From the NCBI RefSeq assembly GCF_037975245.1, contig NC_092568.1, positions 22,098,501 to 22,162,500 of the forward strand: a stretch of DNA of 64,000 nucleotides, written 5' to 3'. The notes under the pieces are model-generated. The model searched no databases, was not told the origin of the DNA, and worked only from the letters and a program-made list of their open reading frames with translations. Position numbers and translations under genes: made by a program. This stretch comes from Apostichopus japonicus (lineage: Eukaryota > Echinodermata > Holothuroidea > Aspidochirotida > Stichopodidae). This document shows positions 22,131 through 33,559 of the stretch, in pieces (the stretch's first letter is position 1; every line of letters starts with the position of its first letter).

Positions 22131-22189
22131 AGTTATATGAGTACAACAGCGTGAGTGCAGTTTTAGGTAGAGTTGACACTCTTGGTATC

Positions 22190-22525
22190 GGTATGGGTAC
22201 GAGTAGAACCCTTGATCTAATTGTGAGTACAGGTACTTTATATTGAGCTAAATATAATCTACAATAGATTTACTGTACAAATGACCTGGTCTCTATAAGT
22301 AGAAATCCTGTAGGATGAGTATGAGTTTAGGCAACTATGCTGAAACTACATGGTATTAGTATGAGTACAATCTTCAATCTAATTGTGAGTACAGCTGGTA
22401 CTATAACTTTGTACTAGATTATAATCTATAATTTGATAATAGATTATCAAATGACCCGACTATAAATGACTATATTTAACTACAAGTACAAACCCCTTAG
22501 GCAACTATGTTGGAATTTGATGCTC
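22190..22525. repeat. Diverged direct repeat, about 165-bp period
   Basis: The words CTAATTGTGAGTACAG (about 22217 and 22379) and TAGGCAACTATG (about 22330 and 22498) recur at the same spacing of 162-168 bp. Intervening sequence is partly alike (AAATGACC, ATAATCTA). Two to three decayed units. Confidence 0.7.
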
Positions 22526-22841
22526 TTCTGCAGGCTTGCTACAAGTCTTCATGGGAAGAGTTACCATGATTTGATTCCAGTCACATATTTATGGATTTGT
22601 TTTGGTTTTCCATCAGATATACAACCAGGTCTTAGGGTTTTGACTTTCCCCCAAAAAAACTTGCTTCTTGGAAAGAAAAGAAGCAAACTAAGAAAACATA
22701 TTAAGTAATATGTGGATAGTGCACTGTAGGAAAGCTGTAGGAAACATCCAAAGCTGATTTTGTTCATCCTACAGATGTTTTGGTAGTAGCAGATGACCGG
22801 ATGATGGTTAAAATTTTATCCCCCCCCCCCCACTGCTATGA

Positions 22842-23333
22842 TGGATTTGATTTGATTTGATTTTATTCGCACTCAGATTGTTCAAAATACAAAAATATTA
22901 CAAAGACAAAATAGACAAAAAGGACGGAATTGAAAAGATCAAGTAACAGGAGCTAAACCCATTAGGCTGACTGAACGTCGGCCCATTTCCAATGGGGCCC
23001 TATAGACGAAAAATTGCACTTTCAATGAAAAATACTAGGAAACCAATAAAAAAGACACAAAACAAAAACAAAAATATTGCACAAAATACTGAAAGGTAGC
23101 TCCGTCTCCCCCCAGCCCCAAAATTACATGAGATGCTTCCTTAACTCAGCTCTGAAAAGATGAGAAGACTTAATGGATTTGATATGATTTAGAAGAGCAT
23201 TCCAATCCTGAATTGCCGTGAAGTAGAAAGTAGAGCTAACACAACCCTTAGAATCAATAACATAGATAACACTAATAACCTTTTTAAATATTATACTTGT
23301 CACATATCTGTGAAACTTTTTTTTTTTCAAGTG
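22842..23333 (-). mobile_element. 5'-truncated non-LTR retrotransposon (LINE) 3' end
   Basis: The minus-strand frame 23124-23330 ends in CVSSTFYFTAIQDWNALLNH and then IKSIKSSHLFRAELRKHLM. This has the form of the C-terminal tail of many LINE reverse-transcriptase proteins: an aromatic patch, DWN.L, IK.S.S...F...LK.HL. After the stop comes a 3' region ending in AATAAAATCAAATCAAATCA (minus strand), a short tandem 3' tail as seen in CR1/L2-like elements. No RT core is recovered upstream, so the copy is 5'-truncated. Clade assignment is tentative. Confidence 0.7.
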
Positions 23334-23519
23334 TCAGATCTCATATGCTTAAGATTCACAAAATGAAGCTTGCCAACTGGCCATAGTAAAAGTTGTGATA
23401 AAAGAAATGACCTTGGACTCTTGTAATCATCATGAGAAGTTGATATGGTAAACCAACACAAAATGCTACAATTAATGCAAGCTGGCAAGAGTCTGTTATA
23501 ATCACTTTCCATGGGGAAA

Positions 23520-23750
23520 ACAAGCTGTTTTATCTCAAATTTGTTTGTGTGAATTAATAATTTGTTGCTACTAATGAATAATTTGTAGGAATTTAATTAT
23601 TTAATAATTAGTAGTTGATTCCTACAAAGTAAGTAATTATTTGTTTCTACAGAATAATAATTGGTATAAATGAATTCCATTAGTTGTTATGAATAAACAC
23701 AATTTATTCATTGCTACGAATGGATAGTTTTTATTTAGAAATTAATATAT
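23520..23750. repeat. Degenerate AT-rich array of AATAATTTGTNNCTAC words
   Basis: Related words such as AATAATTTGTTGCTACTAAT, AATTATTTGTTTCTACAGAA and TTTATTCATTGCTACGAATG recur every 30-50 bp on one strand, with inverse forms in between. It could be an eroded array or a foldback remnant. Confidence 0.45.
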
Positions 23751-23814
23751 TTGTCCATTGGAATGAACAATGGTTTGTCACTAGATTTTTATTTTTTCAA
23801 CTTTGTTCAAGTGG

Positions 23815-23985
23815 AAAGATTATACATATCTGTAATTGAAACGGCAATGAGTTTTGGAAAATCTAGAACAGTGAAAAAATTTCCAGCTTCCACCGAGATT
23901 CGAACCCGGTCCTCCCGCTTAATTTATATCAAACAAACAGAGTCATGTTTGGTGGTGTATTTACCCTTTAGTTGCTAAGTCATCT
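23815..23985 (-). mobile_element. tRNA-derived SINE (family A), minus strand
   Basis: On the minus strand the B box GGGTTCGAATC is followed by TCGGTGGAAGCTGGAAATTT, TTTTCACTGTTCTAGATTTT, CAAAACTCATTG and CAATTACA. This aligns along its length with the copy at 3935-4070. The A-box half is diverged and an extra CA-rich segment lies between the boxes. Confidence 0.7.
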
Positions 23986-24049
23986 CCAAGTCGTAGGCAT
24001 ATTGTGAATCCTATAAAGTCATTTGAATGAGATACCGAGAACAAAACTT

Positions 24050-24115
24050 TATATACGTACTCGCATACATACAAACATACATACACATACATACCCAGAT
24101 AAATGCATACATACA
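24050..24115. repeat. Short CATA-type microsatellite
   Basis: An irregular run of CATACATACAAACATACATA units. It is of no further note. Confidence 0.8.
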
Positions 24116-24159
24116 TTAGTGAATAAATGTTGTCCACAATAGGAAACATGCTCAATTAG

Positions 24160-26445
24160 TTTCAGATTAGTAGAGAGTTTTTAAGCCTCTGGCAATGACG
24201 CACTGGGTCCCCCTTCTTTCTTCGTTTTCTTTTCTTTCTATTTTTGGTTTTATACTATTACATCCATTATATATCTCAGCTTTCATATAAAGCTGAAACC
24301 TACTTTCTAACTATGCCACTAAAAATAATATTACAATTTAATTGGGGCAGTTATTTCCAGCAATTTGAACAAATGCTCCAGTAATAGATCACTTTGGAAA
24401 AACCTGATTATGGCACTATGCCAAGTTTGGGAAAGCAACAACAATTTGCGAGATATGAGCAGCAAATTATCGCTGAAAGCACTATCAATTTGAAATAAGA
24501 TTTACTAGGCCCATCTGCTCAGCTAACAGCTCTAAACCGTTCCTCTAAGGCTTTTCTTTTCTTTTCTTTTCTTTTTTCTCCCTCGCGATTGTGAAGATCT
24601 CATTGATGCAGTTTGTAATGACCTACAAGTTCTCAAAAAAAAAGTAAAAATTATCTGAAAGTTTATATTTTGGAGTTTTGTGTATTTTTCTTCTCCCGTT
24701 TGTTATGACAGCTGTTTTCACCTGAAGTGTTAGAGATTTTGGGGCTGAATTTGAAATTTGCAATAAAAATATTCATGGAAGCATTAGCCATACTTTGCAA
24801 AGTTTCAGAGTAAAGGCAAATGTTTGGATTTGTCAAAGTTTTGGCTTCACAAAATTTAAAATAACCTGTTCAATGACTCATCATTTTAGCTTTAAATCTG
24901 TCAAGTCTCCGGACCGTTTATACAATTCTATTTTCTGTAAATCAGGCGAGAAAAAAAAAAATGTTGACATTCCTGCTGTATTAGTCATAATTTGTTATAT
25001 TCAAGTCGTTCTCAAGCAAAAATTGCATACAGAGATATGTCAATGTCGAGATATCTAAGGTAATGGATTGATGAAATTTATATTTAGTTAAAATTTGTAT
25101 GAGTGTGATTAAACCATGTTAGATTATTTTCGGTTGAAAATTAAACAGAGCTACCCCTTGCTCTGTACAGCCTCCCTACAGTGTGATTTAATTTACCTTC
25201 TAATTTGATTCAATTTAATCAATTTGTAGTCGTTATCTTTTGGCTATTAAATGTACAGTAATACATGTTAATGTGTGGAAGCATGTTCATAAAAGAAATT
25301 TAAAAAATAAAACATTTCTCAATCAATTGCATTGAACTGCACAAGTGCAAACAAGAAACTGTGGTCTATAATTTTCACTGTGCTAATAAGTTGATTAAAG
25401 TGTATTCGTAATTTTTTTTTGTATAGTTTTTTTTTGTAGTTTTTTACACTAAAAAACTAACAAAAGAAGCAGTTCATTAACCTCGGGTTGTGATGTTACA
25501 CTCCAAATCAGTGAAGAAAATGTTTTAGATCTCCTATCTCATTTTGAGTTCATAATAGGTAGGTCTGCCAGAGATTAGAGACCAAATGTAGCGCAGAGAT
25601 CAAACTGCATTAATTTATGAAATCTGACAGTCTGTAAATTTGCAATTCACCAAATTTTACCGACCAAAATTAAAAGACCCAAAAGTGATCAAATGTTACA
25701 CAAATTCTGTTCGGTGACCTTTGTTTACTACTAACTATAGCAATACCGCAATTTTGTTCCATGGTGACACATGCATGCTGTATATCATTCTTATGTTGGT
25801 ATACCGAAAGTATGGTGCGCGTGTGCCCGACTGGGAGGATTATATTCAAAGTTGTATAAATTTCTGACTTCACAAATTCTGTTTTGTGTCGTTTGATTCT
25901 TCGTTTCGGAAATAATTTTCTGTTCTGTAGTGTGTACAAACATGAAATATTACAACTGTGTGAAGATTTTTTTTTTTTATTTCTTTTAATATATGATATG
26001 ATAAGGTCATATACTGTCTTCTACGTATATTGAACAAACAAATCAAATAGAGTAAGAGTTGAGTTTATTAATCAGAATTGATCTACGGCACCTTGGAACA
26101 ATTCAACAGGCATAAAAATTATATTCACTATGTTTCTACAATTGGAACATGAGGGAAAGCTGGTGATAAACGAAACTTTTTTATCAGCGTATATGAACAA
26201 TGAAAATACTAAATTTAACTAACACTCATGTTTCACTACTTGATCTGTAAAGCAGTGCCTATGGATAATTTCCCACAGCTGTTTGTATTCTAGGAAGGTG
26301 GTCTAAAATGTAAATATCCACTTTTTTCACTGCTTCTGGTAGAGGAGATGTTACGTTGGCATCTCTAGCTCCAAACCACATCCTCGTGGCATTTTTTGGA
26401 TGGCAAAGTAATGAATTTTTCAAATTTAGTGGTATTTTGTGAGTG
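24160..26445. other. AT-rich non-coding stretch
   Basis: No gene, tRNA or repeat family is recognised. A TTTTC run lies at about 24553-24576. Confidence 0.5.
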
Positions 26446-26453
26446 CATATTGC

Positions 26454-26938
26454 GGTGACATCCCTATGTTCCGACGTCTCTATGTTCCGACAATTTTTTG
26501 GACTCTAATTTTTTTTTGACCACATTTTTTTCGGACCCATTTTTTTCTGACCCAATTTTTTTCTGACCCAATTCTTTTCTGACCAATTTTTTCCTGACCC
26601 CTAATTAGGACCAAAGGACGGTCGGGACCTAAAAGTGGACCACCGGAACCTGCGACCCCTAACACCAACTTTTTTTTTCGTCAGTCCCCACCCCACGGTC
26701 CGAAAAATGGGGGTCCAAAAATAATGAGTCTCAAAAAAAACATGGGGTACCAACAAATTGGGTCCCAAAAAAATGGGTCCCAAAAAATTGGGTCCAAAGA
26801 AATGAGGTCCAAAAAAAAATTTTGGTGAACAAAAATTGGGGCCGAAAAAATGGGTCCGAAAAAATTTTGGTCAAAAAAAATTAAGAGTCCAAAAAAATTT
26901 GTCGGAACATAGAGACGTCGGAACATAGAGATGTAACC
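26454..26938. mobile_element. Foldback-type transposable element with 8-bp target duplication
   Basis: Terminal inverted repeats of about 50 bp start GGTGACATCCCTATGTTCC on the left and, in reverse complement, GGTTACATCTCTATGTTCC on the right. Each TIR contains two tandem copies of CTCTATGTTCCGAC. The flanks carry a perfect 8-bp direct repeat CATATTGC (26446-26453 and 26939-26946), a real target-site duplication. The left interior repeats a GACCCAATTTTTTT-like word of about 16-17 bp. The right interior repeats its inverse (GGGTCCCAAAAAAA), so the whole element folds back. It encodes no transposase. The 8-bp duplication fits hAT, Merlin or P-like mobilisation; the GG start argues against classical hAT. 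Confidence 0.88.
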
Positions 26939-26946
26939 CATATTGC

Positions 26947-27420
26947 TGGCAACAGCAGAGGGAATGATATGAGTCATCGTTGCAATTCAGCCAAATGTTT
27001 CTTTTCTTTGTATTATCTAGCTCACTAATATTAAACAAAAATGATTGCATTTTTAATGAAAATTCTAAATACAGAGAACCTTAAATTGACAGCTAAGCAA
27101 GCATTCCAGATGTATGAAATGTATTTAAAGATAAATAATAGGGAAAGTAAAGCTTTTGAAGAACGTTTGTCGTCATGATATCACAGACCAGCTATTTTGA
27201 TCCACACCAGGCAAGAATCCAGGCATTTAACCATCTCAAAATAGGTCTCATACATTGAGATATTTTTTTTATATATTTTTTATTTATTTCATAACTCACA
27301 ATGTAGAATATCCCTTTAAGCATCAGCTAATAACCAGCATTCCAACAATAAAAAAAAATCTCTGGGTAACATACATACAGTTACTACTTTGCCTTCTGAT
27401 AACTTGAGAATAGCTCACTA
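26947..27420. other. AT-rich non-coding stretch
   Basis: No gene or repeat is recognised between two MITE-like insertions. Confidence 0.5.
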
Positions 27421-27424
27421 TTAA

Positions 27425-28040
27425 AGCAGCATTTTGCGTCCTTTTCTATGATTTTTCTCAACCTCACTGATTCCACTTTGCCATAACGACATACATAACT
27501 AGCTAATCTATTTATATTTTACTTCAAATGGTGGCATAAAAGTCGAAAAAATTGCAACTTTCAACTTTGTTGTTCTCCAAGATATTTTCCGTTGGGAACC
27601 CAATAAACCTCGCCCATAATATGAATATTTAAACACTACGAACGTCATTGACAGATACGTAATATAACACCACGCTTGATTTGTGTACAGTCTATATGGC
27701 AGTTGTACCAGGGAGTTGCATAACAACTCCCTGGTACAACCAACGCGAAGTCTTGAATCTATTTTTAGCAACGGCTCATAACTAAACCTGCATCTCTGAT
27801 TGGTTGAATTCAAACTAGTGGGTTTGGCGGAATTGTATGCGATTAATTTTAACTGTGAAATTTGTCGAGGACACTCTTCTCATTTATCGACATAAATCGT
27901 TAATTACTCGCTAATTAACGCTCTTGGCAGGGTGAAACTTGGATGGTATCTTAGATTGCTGTTTTATGATTGATACATGTAAAAAAATCGATGCACATGT
28001 TAAAAAAGTGGAAAAAAGCGACCCAACGCAAAATGCTGCT
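27425..28040. mobile_element. TTAA-flanked MITE (piggyBac- or Kolobok-type)
   Basis: The ends are perfect 15-bp inverted repeats, AGCAGCATTTTGCGT on the left (27425-27439) and its inverse at 28026-28040. Each is bordered outside by TTAA (27421-27424 and 28041-28044). A 4-bp TTAA duplication is the hallmark of piggyBac and Kolobok elements. At 616 bp and with no transposase frame this is non-autonomous. Near the middle sits a perfect 17-bp hairpin (27702-27740). Confidence 0.85.
27702..27740. repeat. Perfect 17-bp hairpin inside the MITE
   Basis: GTTGTACCAGGGAGTTG and its exact inverse are separated by the 5-base loop CATAA. The stem is short for a microRNA precursor. Confidence 0.95.
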
Positions 28041-28044
28041 TTAA

Positions 28045-29340
28045 GACAGTTCACTACCCTCAAAGCTTATACATGTGCACTCTGTTTCCAGTTGTTACTG
28101 GAATCACCATGGTAACTGCAGGATAACCAAAACACAACTATGCAAGTCCAGTACTAAAAGCAACATGCAGAGTGAGTAAAATAAAAAATAAATTTCAATT
28201 GATTTGTCCTTTTAACCAATTTTCCGTGTCGTACTGTGGTATCAGGGAAAAGATTCGATGGACTTTTTCAAACGGAATTTTACGGTACGACAAGGTTTTT
28301 TCGCTGTTTCAGCAAGGGACACCGAACCTACCCTGGGAACGAGGTAACGAGATGATTAATCCAGCGTGAACTACCAATAATATTCCACGATATTACCATT
28401 TTAAGTTGTCAGGTTTTCAGGAAGGCTTCAATGCTTGTCAAGTGGCAGCTGACCTGTCGTAGTTTGTTTGTTAGTCTATGTGGGAATCATTCTCTCGAAT
28501 AATTGTAGCGCTTTCTAAGAAACCACTTCCACGTGTCACCCGCAGAGTGGCATGCAGATATCGAGTAATTAACATAGGAAAAGCGTTAAACACGTATAAT
28601 TATAGTCTTGACGAGTTTTATGTATCCTTTCTTCCCACAGCTCTGCAGTATCATTATAGTGAGCTTTTCTGATGTCATATGATCTCTGTCCTCGAAATAC
28701 ATTATACCGACCTTTTTTTTTTGTTTTTCCTTGTGGTAAATAATTTTGTGTGCTGTTGTTATGTTTTGTATACTCATGAGAATACAAGGGGAGGGGGCTT
28801 GCTCTTGTACGGTTGTTCTTGTGCGGTGCTGAAATGGGGCCTGCCTTTCCTTTCGAAAGGATCAGTAAAGGTGATTATTTGACATAGCTAATTGAAATTA
28901 ATTGCAGCAGCTCCATCATGTCATACCCATGTTGTATGAGCACCTACCTCTTGGCTAATAATAGATTCATTAAACATGATAGGTTTCATTAGGAATCATC
29001 ATCAGGAGGGAAAACAATAATGTCTAATAATTGCATTAATGAGACAAATATGCATGTGTGTCTTTGTTATGAGAATGACTTATATAATACGCAAAAAATA
29101 ACAATAGCTGATACGAATTGCTCACCAGTGTTTTCAGACATTTTCGGCAACTTTTTTTTACATAATTTGGTGTTTACTTACAAGTACACCAATGTTGTCA
29201 GTTGATGATAGGAGCACAGAGATTTATCACATAATTAAATCTACATGGTTATAGCTTCAAGACTACATGTGTGTTAGTCAATGTTGCAATCATTAATCAA
29301 GTCATAATATCATGTTTTTGTCCCTCTCGGCATTCCATAG
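28045..29340. other. Non-coding stretch, no gene supported
   Basis: The segment at about 28220-28360 is a little richer in C and G. Its 65-codon frame matches nothing I recognise. Two overlapping minus-strand frames near 28569-28787 look fortuitous. Confidence 0.45.
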
Positions 29341-29348
29341 TAGAGTGA

Positions 29349-29582
29349 CTACCATAATTCATCCCGTGGATAATTAGCAGTTGTTGGTAGTTGATTAGTG
29401 CTCGGTGGTCCAGTTCTCGGCCAGATGTGTTGGTGATACATAATAACCCTGGCTGTTCCTCTGAATAGTACATTCCCCTCACCCTGTTTTGCCAATTTAC
29501 CAGTGGGATCGACGACTCGGCGCTCCTCGTGGGTCGATACGACATCATTCTGATCAATAAGTAACTTCATCCCGAAATGCAC
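29349..29582 (-). CDS. Candidate host exon or gene fragment, unrecognised protein
   Basis: I do not recognise this protein. The minus-strand frame of 77 codons runs through a block clearly richer in C and G than its AT-rich surroundings. It has balanced amino-acid use, including DVVSTHEERRVVDPTGKLAK, then QGEGNVLFRGTARVIMYHQH. It ends ELW-stop at 29349. Possible 3' splice acceptors on the minus strand end before the AATGATGTC near 29554 or before TTACTTATT near 29567. A second minus-strand frame (29297-29557) overlaps it but has less protein-like composition. No signal peptide or membrane segment is seen. It may be a terminal exon, a decayed gene piece or a fragment of an unknown transposon. 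Confidence 0.3.
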   Translation of the reverse strand: MHFGMKLLIDQNDVVSTHEERRVVDPTGKLAKQGEGNVLFRGTARVIMYHQHIWPRTGPPSTNQLPTTANYPRDELW

Positions 29583-29589
29583 ACGAATT

Positions 29590-31150
29590 CACAAAAGTTG
29601 ACAGCCAAACAGTTTTTTTTTTTTTCGTCTATTTGTTGCCTCATACCTAATCTGACAGTAAGAATTTTGAAATTTATTTTACAAGCATGACAATTATAGC
29701 AAAAAGGAAAAGAGCTTCTGCATTTTATCACATTCTCTTTGCTTGAAGAAATGCCTTAATTTGTTTATTAGTTGCTATGGTTACAAGGAACAACAACGAA
29801 GCGGTTCCTGCCACCATCTTGATTATCACAAAAGTGTGCTGCACCGGCTGATAAGAAAGCAGTTCCACGTGCCCGTCGAGAAAATCCCAGGGTTAAGAAA
29901 ACAAATCATTACTAGTTGTTATTTCCCTTAATAAGTAAGGGCAGGCATGCAGCTCACCCCTACCCTCCCCCTGTCACAACCCCCCCCCCCTCAACTGATA
30001 TGTGAAATAGATTGTAAAGTAATTCTGACTTTCATATCTTGGGCAAGAGTAGCTTAAAGTTCAGTCAGAATATCTAGGGCTATAGTTTAACCATGAATAA
30101 TTATACATCTTGTATGGATCCCAGAGTATGCAGGATTTGCTTATCCAGGGGTAAATAAATAGGGAAGGCATTATATGGCACTCATTTGCAACTGTATTAA
30201 GTGACACTTAGATTAATAAATGTGTTGGATGTATATGTAAATTAGATGCTAGTTCAATATTGTGTGTAGTCAACACAAGATAAGAAGGAATAAATATATA
30301 TTTTTTATTTCTGTATATTTTTTGGGGTAACTTCACTCATCCCTCTAAATTTGTGTGGGATAGTGGGGGGGGGGGGGGGGTGAGGGGGGATTTTTTTTGT
30401 ACTTGTTTCATAATATGTAATTGATAGTTTGTTGTTGATAGATGCAAAAATAAAAATAAATATATGAGTTCAATGAAAAGAAAGTATGTATATATAAAGC
30501 ACTTTTTAATTTGCAGTTCATGCAATGTACTATGCTTTCGGAGAGTAATTAGTTGTATGTTTGAAAATAGTATGATTTAATTTTCTAACCTTGGAAGAAG
30601 AAACTAAATAAACTGTGTTTTTAGCAAGTTAAGCTGTTTCAATGAATAAAACTTACCATATAGAATAAAAGAAAAAGTGATTCTATGATAAATTTAGTAT
30701 CTACATCGGTAGACCTACAGTGTGTTGAAACTAACATACAGAAGGGGCAGCAGACAGGTTAACTACGAAATGTCGTAAAGGTGCAGGCTGCACGTTCTCC
30801 ATTAGGAAAATAAATCTGGCTCTATTTTAAGTTAGGATAAGATAAGATAATACCTTCTTACTTGCCTTCCGCTTCTTCTTATGAAAATAAATATGGCTGT
30901 TTATTTTCTATACCAATTGTTGGAAACAAACAGTTCCTGAGGTATTTTGTTCTGTTTTATAGATAAACGTTCTTTGTAGATTTTCTGTGTACTCCCGATG
31001 GAAATGGAGAAATTAAAAGCCTCATCATGAACGGTCTTTTCGCTATTGTGTTGTACCTAATCACAACATCATGATGATTTACTTTTCTGCTAAATATTTT
31101 GATATTGAGCGGATAATAAATTCTATCTTAAAAGGACATCCCTCATTCGT
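29590..31150. other. AT-rich non-coding stretch
   Basis: No gene is recognised. A G-run of more than 10 bases lies near 30364-30380 and a C-run near 29979-29991. Confidence 0.5.
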
Positions 31151-31157
31151 GTACACA

Positions 31158-31255
31158 GTGGTTGAACCAAAAACAGTTGAAAGGATACTGAAATATGAAA
31201 CACAAAGGTTGAACCAAAAACAGTTGAAAGGATTCTGAAATATGAAACACAAAGA
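31158..31255. repeat. Two-copy tandem duplication, 48 bp
   Basis: GGTTGAACCAAAAACAGTTG with AAAGGATACTGAAATATGAA and ACACAAA is repeated once with a single change (31160 and 31208). Confidence 0.93.
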
Positions 31256-31259
31256 GGGA

Positions 31260-32120
31260 ATTATTTTTACCTACGATTTTCGGTGATACTTAATAGCAAA
31301 GTCTGTAAAATTCACCAAAGTCAACTAGAAAGGCTGTTTTAATCTCAGTGATTAAAACCTGCATAATGGCACCAGACTCTGAAAACTTTACATGTGATAT
31401 CTGCAATCTAATATATTAAGCAGATATCTCAGGAAAATGATATATGCCTCTGAAGATAGCAGCAGTACGATAATAGACCGGAGAACATACTAATTGATAA
31501 CATGGAGGCTAGGTAGTACCACAGTGAATTGTGACAAAGTCCAGATATACATCGGTTTGATGCACCATTAAATCTAACGAGACACGTTTAATATCGAATT
31601 CATTCACGAACATAAACTAGGTACCGGTATGTCTATTAATTACGACTGCGTTAATAGTGAAGCACAATATTCGCCGTATACATGGGTGGCATATGTCCCC
31701 AGCATGTAAAGTATGTATCATGTTACTTTTTAATGGAGGTCACAGAACACACATGTGAGAAGTAAACAGAGCGTTGAAATTGTTCTCACGTATACATGTG
31801 AACGATAATTACACATAGCAATGTATAAATGCAGAAATTGAAGTGCAAACAATGTGTTTCAAAGTCCTTTAAAATTCAGTGGCAGAATTGATGTGATTAT
31901 TTCAGGTATTTTTAAGTGACAATATTTCCATGGAAGACTGAAATCAGAGAATTAATTCACTCTGTTGTGTTTTAATTCCATCAGGCTATTGGGATATGTG
32001 ATCATGTAGTTGTTAACATGGAATATGTGTAACACGGTAACACAGTATGTGTAACATGGTATGTTGTACCGTAGCAACCACTATTTCCTCAATGTATTAG
32101 TGCTTAATTCTTGATTTCAT
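31260..32120. other. AT-rich non-coding stretch
   Basis: No gene or repeat family is recognised, apart from a small repeat of GTAACAYGGTA near 32030-32065. Confidence 0.5.
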
Positions 32121-32123
32121 TTA

Positions 32124-32535
32124 CCTTGGTCAAGTTGTCTCCCTTCATACCCTCCTATGTAGATATTTTTCCTTGGTCAAGTTGTCTCCTTTCATACCCT
32201 CCTATGTAGATATTTTTCCCTGGTCAAGTTGTCTCCCTTCATATCCACCCATGTAGATATTTTTCCCTGGTCAAGTTGTCTCACTTCATACCCTCCTATG
32301 TAGATATTTTTCCCTGGTCAAGTTGTCTCCCTTCATATCCACCCATGTAGATATTTTTCCTTGGTCAAGTTGTCTCACTTCATACCCTCCTATGTAGATA
32401 TTTTACCTTGGTCAAGTTGTCTCCTTCATACCCTCCCATGTAGATATTTTTCCTTGGTCAAGTTGTCTCACTTCATACCCTCCTATGTAAATATTTTTCC
32501 TTGGTCAAGTCGCCTCCCCTCATACCCTCCTATCT
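32124..32535. repeat. Minisatellite, 48-bp unit, about nine copies
   Basis: Each unit contains CCTTGGTCAAGTTGTCTCCC, TTCATACCCTCC and TATGTAGATATTTTT. Copies start near 32124, 32171, 32219 and so on to about 32500. Two variants alternate (CATACCCTCCTATG and CATATCCACCCATG), hinting at a higher-order two-unit pattern in the middle. The 48-bp length keeps frame, so a 64-codon frame at 32361-32555 is a by-product. Confidence 0.95.
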
Positions 32536-32539
32536 TTCT

Positions 32540-33320
32540 CCCTCTCACACAATAATTGCTTTCAGTTTTCACTGTTACTTTCCATAAGACTTTGCTATTT
32601 CATGGTTTAAGAATCATGCACACATGGTTTTTGAAAGATGAAAGTACATTAAGATAAATTCTGGTGGGGGGGGGATACTCATCTCTCCAATTTCAGATTC
32701 ATAAGTATAGTGATGAATATGAATTGTTCCATTAAGCACCCTTAACTCAAATATTGGATATTTGTCGTAGCAAGCCCCAAAGTCTCAACTGTGCTAGCTA
32801 AACGTGATTATACTTGAACACAACTCCTGACAAACTTGCTCTTGCGAACATTAATGCAAATACTTTGTACTTATTTAATACGCTCTAAGATGTATCCCCA
32901 CAGAGACAAAATGGCTGTGGAACAGAAAAAATAAAAGCGGGAGCTCATTTTGAAAGGAATTAACCACGGTTGGCCATCAGCAATATCCCATTTCTTGTTT
33001 TCCACATTCTAATGAAATCGCGGTTAAGAATACAAATCGTATTTTCCATTTTTTTATTGTCTTGAGAATTATTAAAGGAATTTGTGAAGGCTTGTGTGTG
33101 AAACTTCCATCACGGTTTTTCTTTATCCATTCAATTCTTGAAAGAAGACAAAATGCCTGGTTTTAGGTTTAAATTTAGCTTCCTTAATAGCTGAAAGATG
33201 TGTTGGACACTCAATGTTCTGGACTAAATCGTTTGTAACTTGCCTATTCAAGAGGAGCCAAGTGGTTACATGCACATAGATATTTCTCTCAGTACTATTG
33301 AGGGGGTACCTATTATGTAT
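32540..33320. other. AT-rich non-coding stretch
   Basis: No gene or repeat family is recognised. Confidence 0.5.
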
Positions 33321-33324
33321 GTAT

Positions 33325-33555
33325 TTTTAGATCCTCCTGCAAGCAGGAACTCGCGAAGAAGCCATCATTGGCTTATCAAAGCCGCAAGCTGACCGGAGTC
33401 AGTCTCTCAGATTCATATTTTAACGTCCATGATTATGAATTGTCAATTGTCAACAACTGTAACTGGACGACATACATTAATCTTGGAGTGACTCGAACTC
33501 GGGACCTTATGATTGAAAAGCACCGGTGTTAACCACTTAGCTAACACTCCCTAAT
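33325..33555 (-). mobile_element. tRNA-derived SINE (third type), minus strand
   Basis: The minus strand has an A box TTAGCTAAGTGG followed by TTAACACC (about 33525-33544) and a B-box-like GAGTTCGAGTC (33490-33500) at the usual spacing. The body continues down to about 33325 with GTCAGCTTGCGGCTTTGATA and CCTGCTTGCAGGAGGATCT. Only one copy is in the window, so the family is inferred from the split promoter alone. Confidence 0.6.
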
Positions 33556-33559
33556 TTTA

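Noticed and set aside
26681-26977. A 98-codon minus-strand frame rich in Phe, Pro and Gly
   Set aside because: It is a translation of the tandem GGGTCCAAAAAA words in the foldback element.
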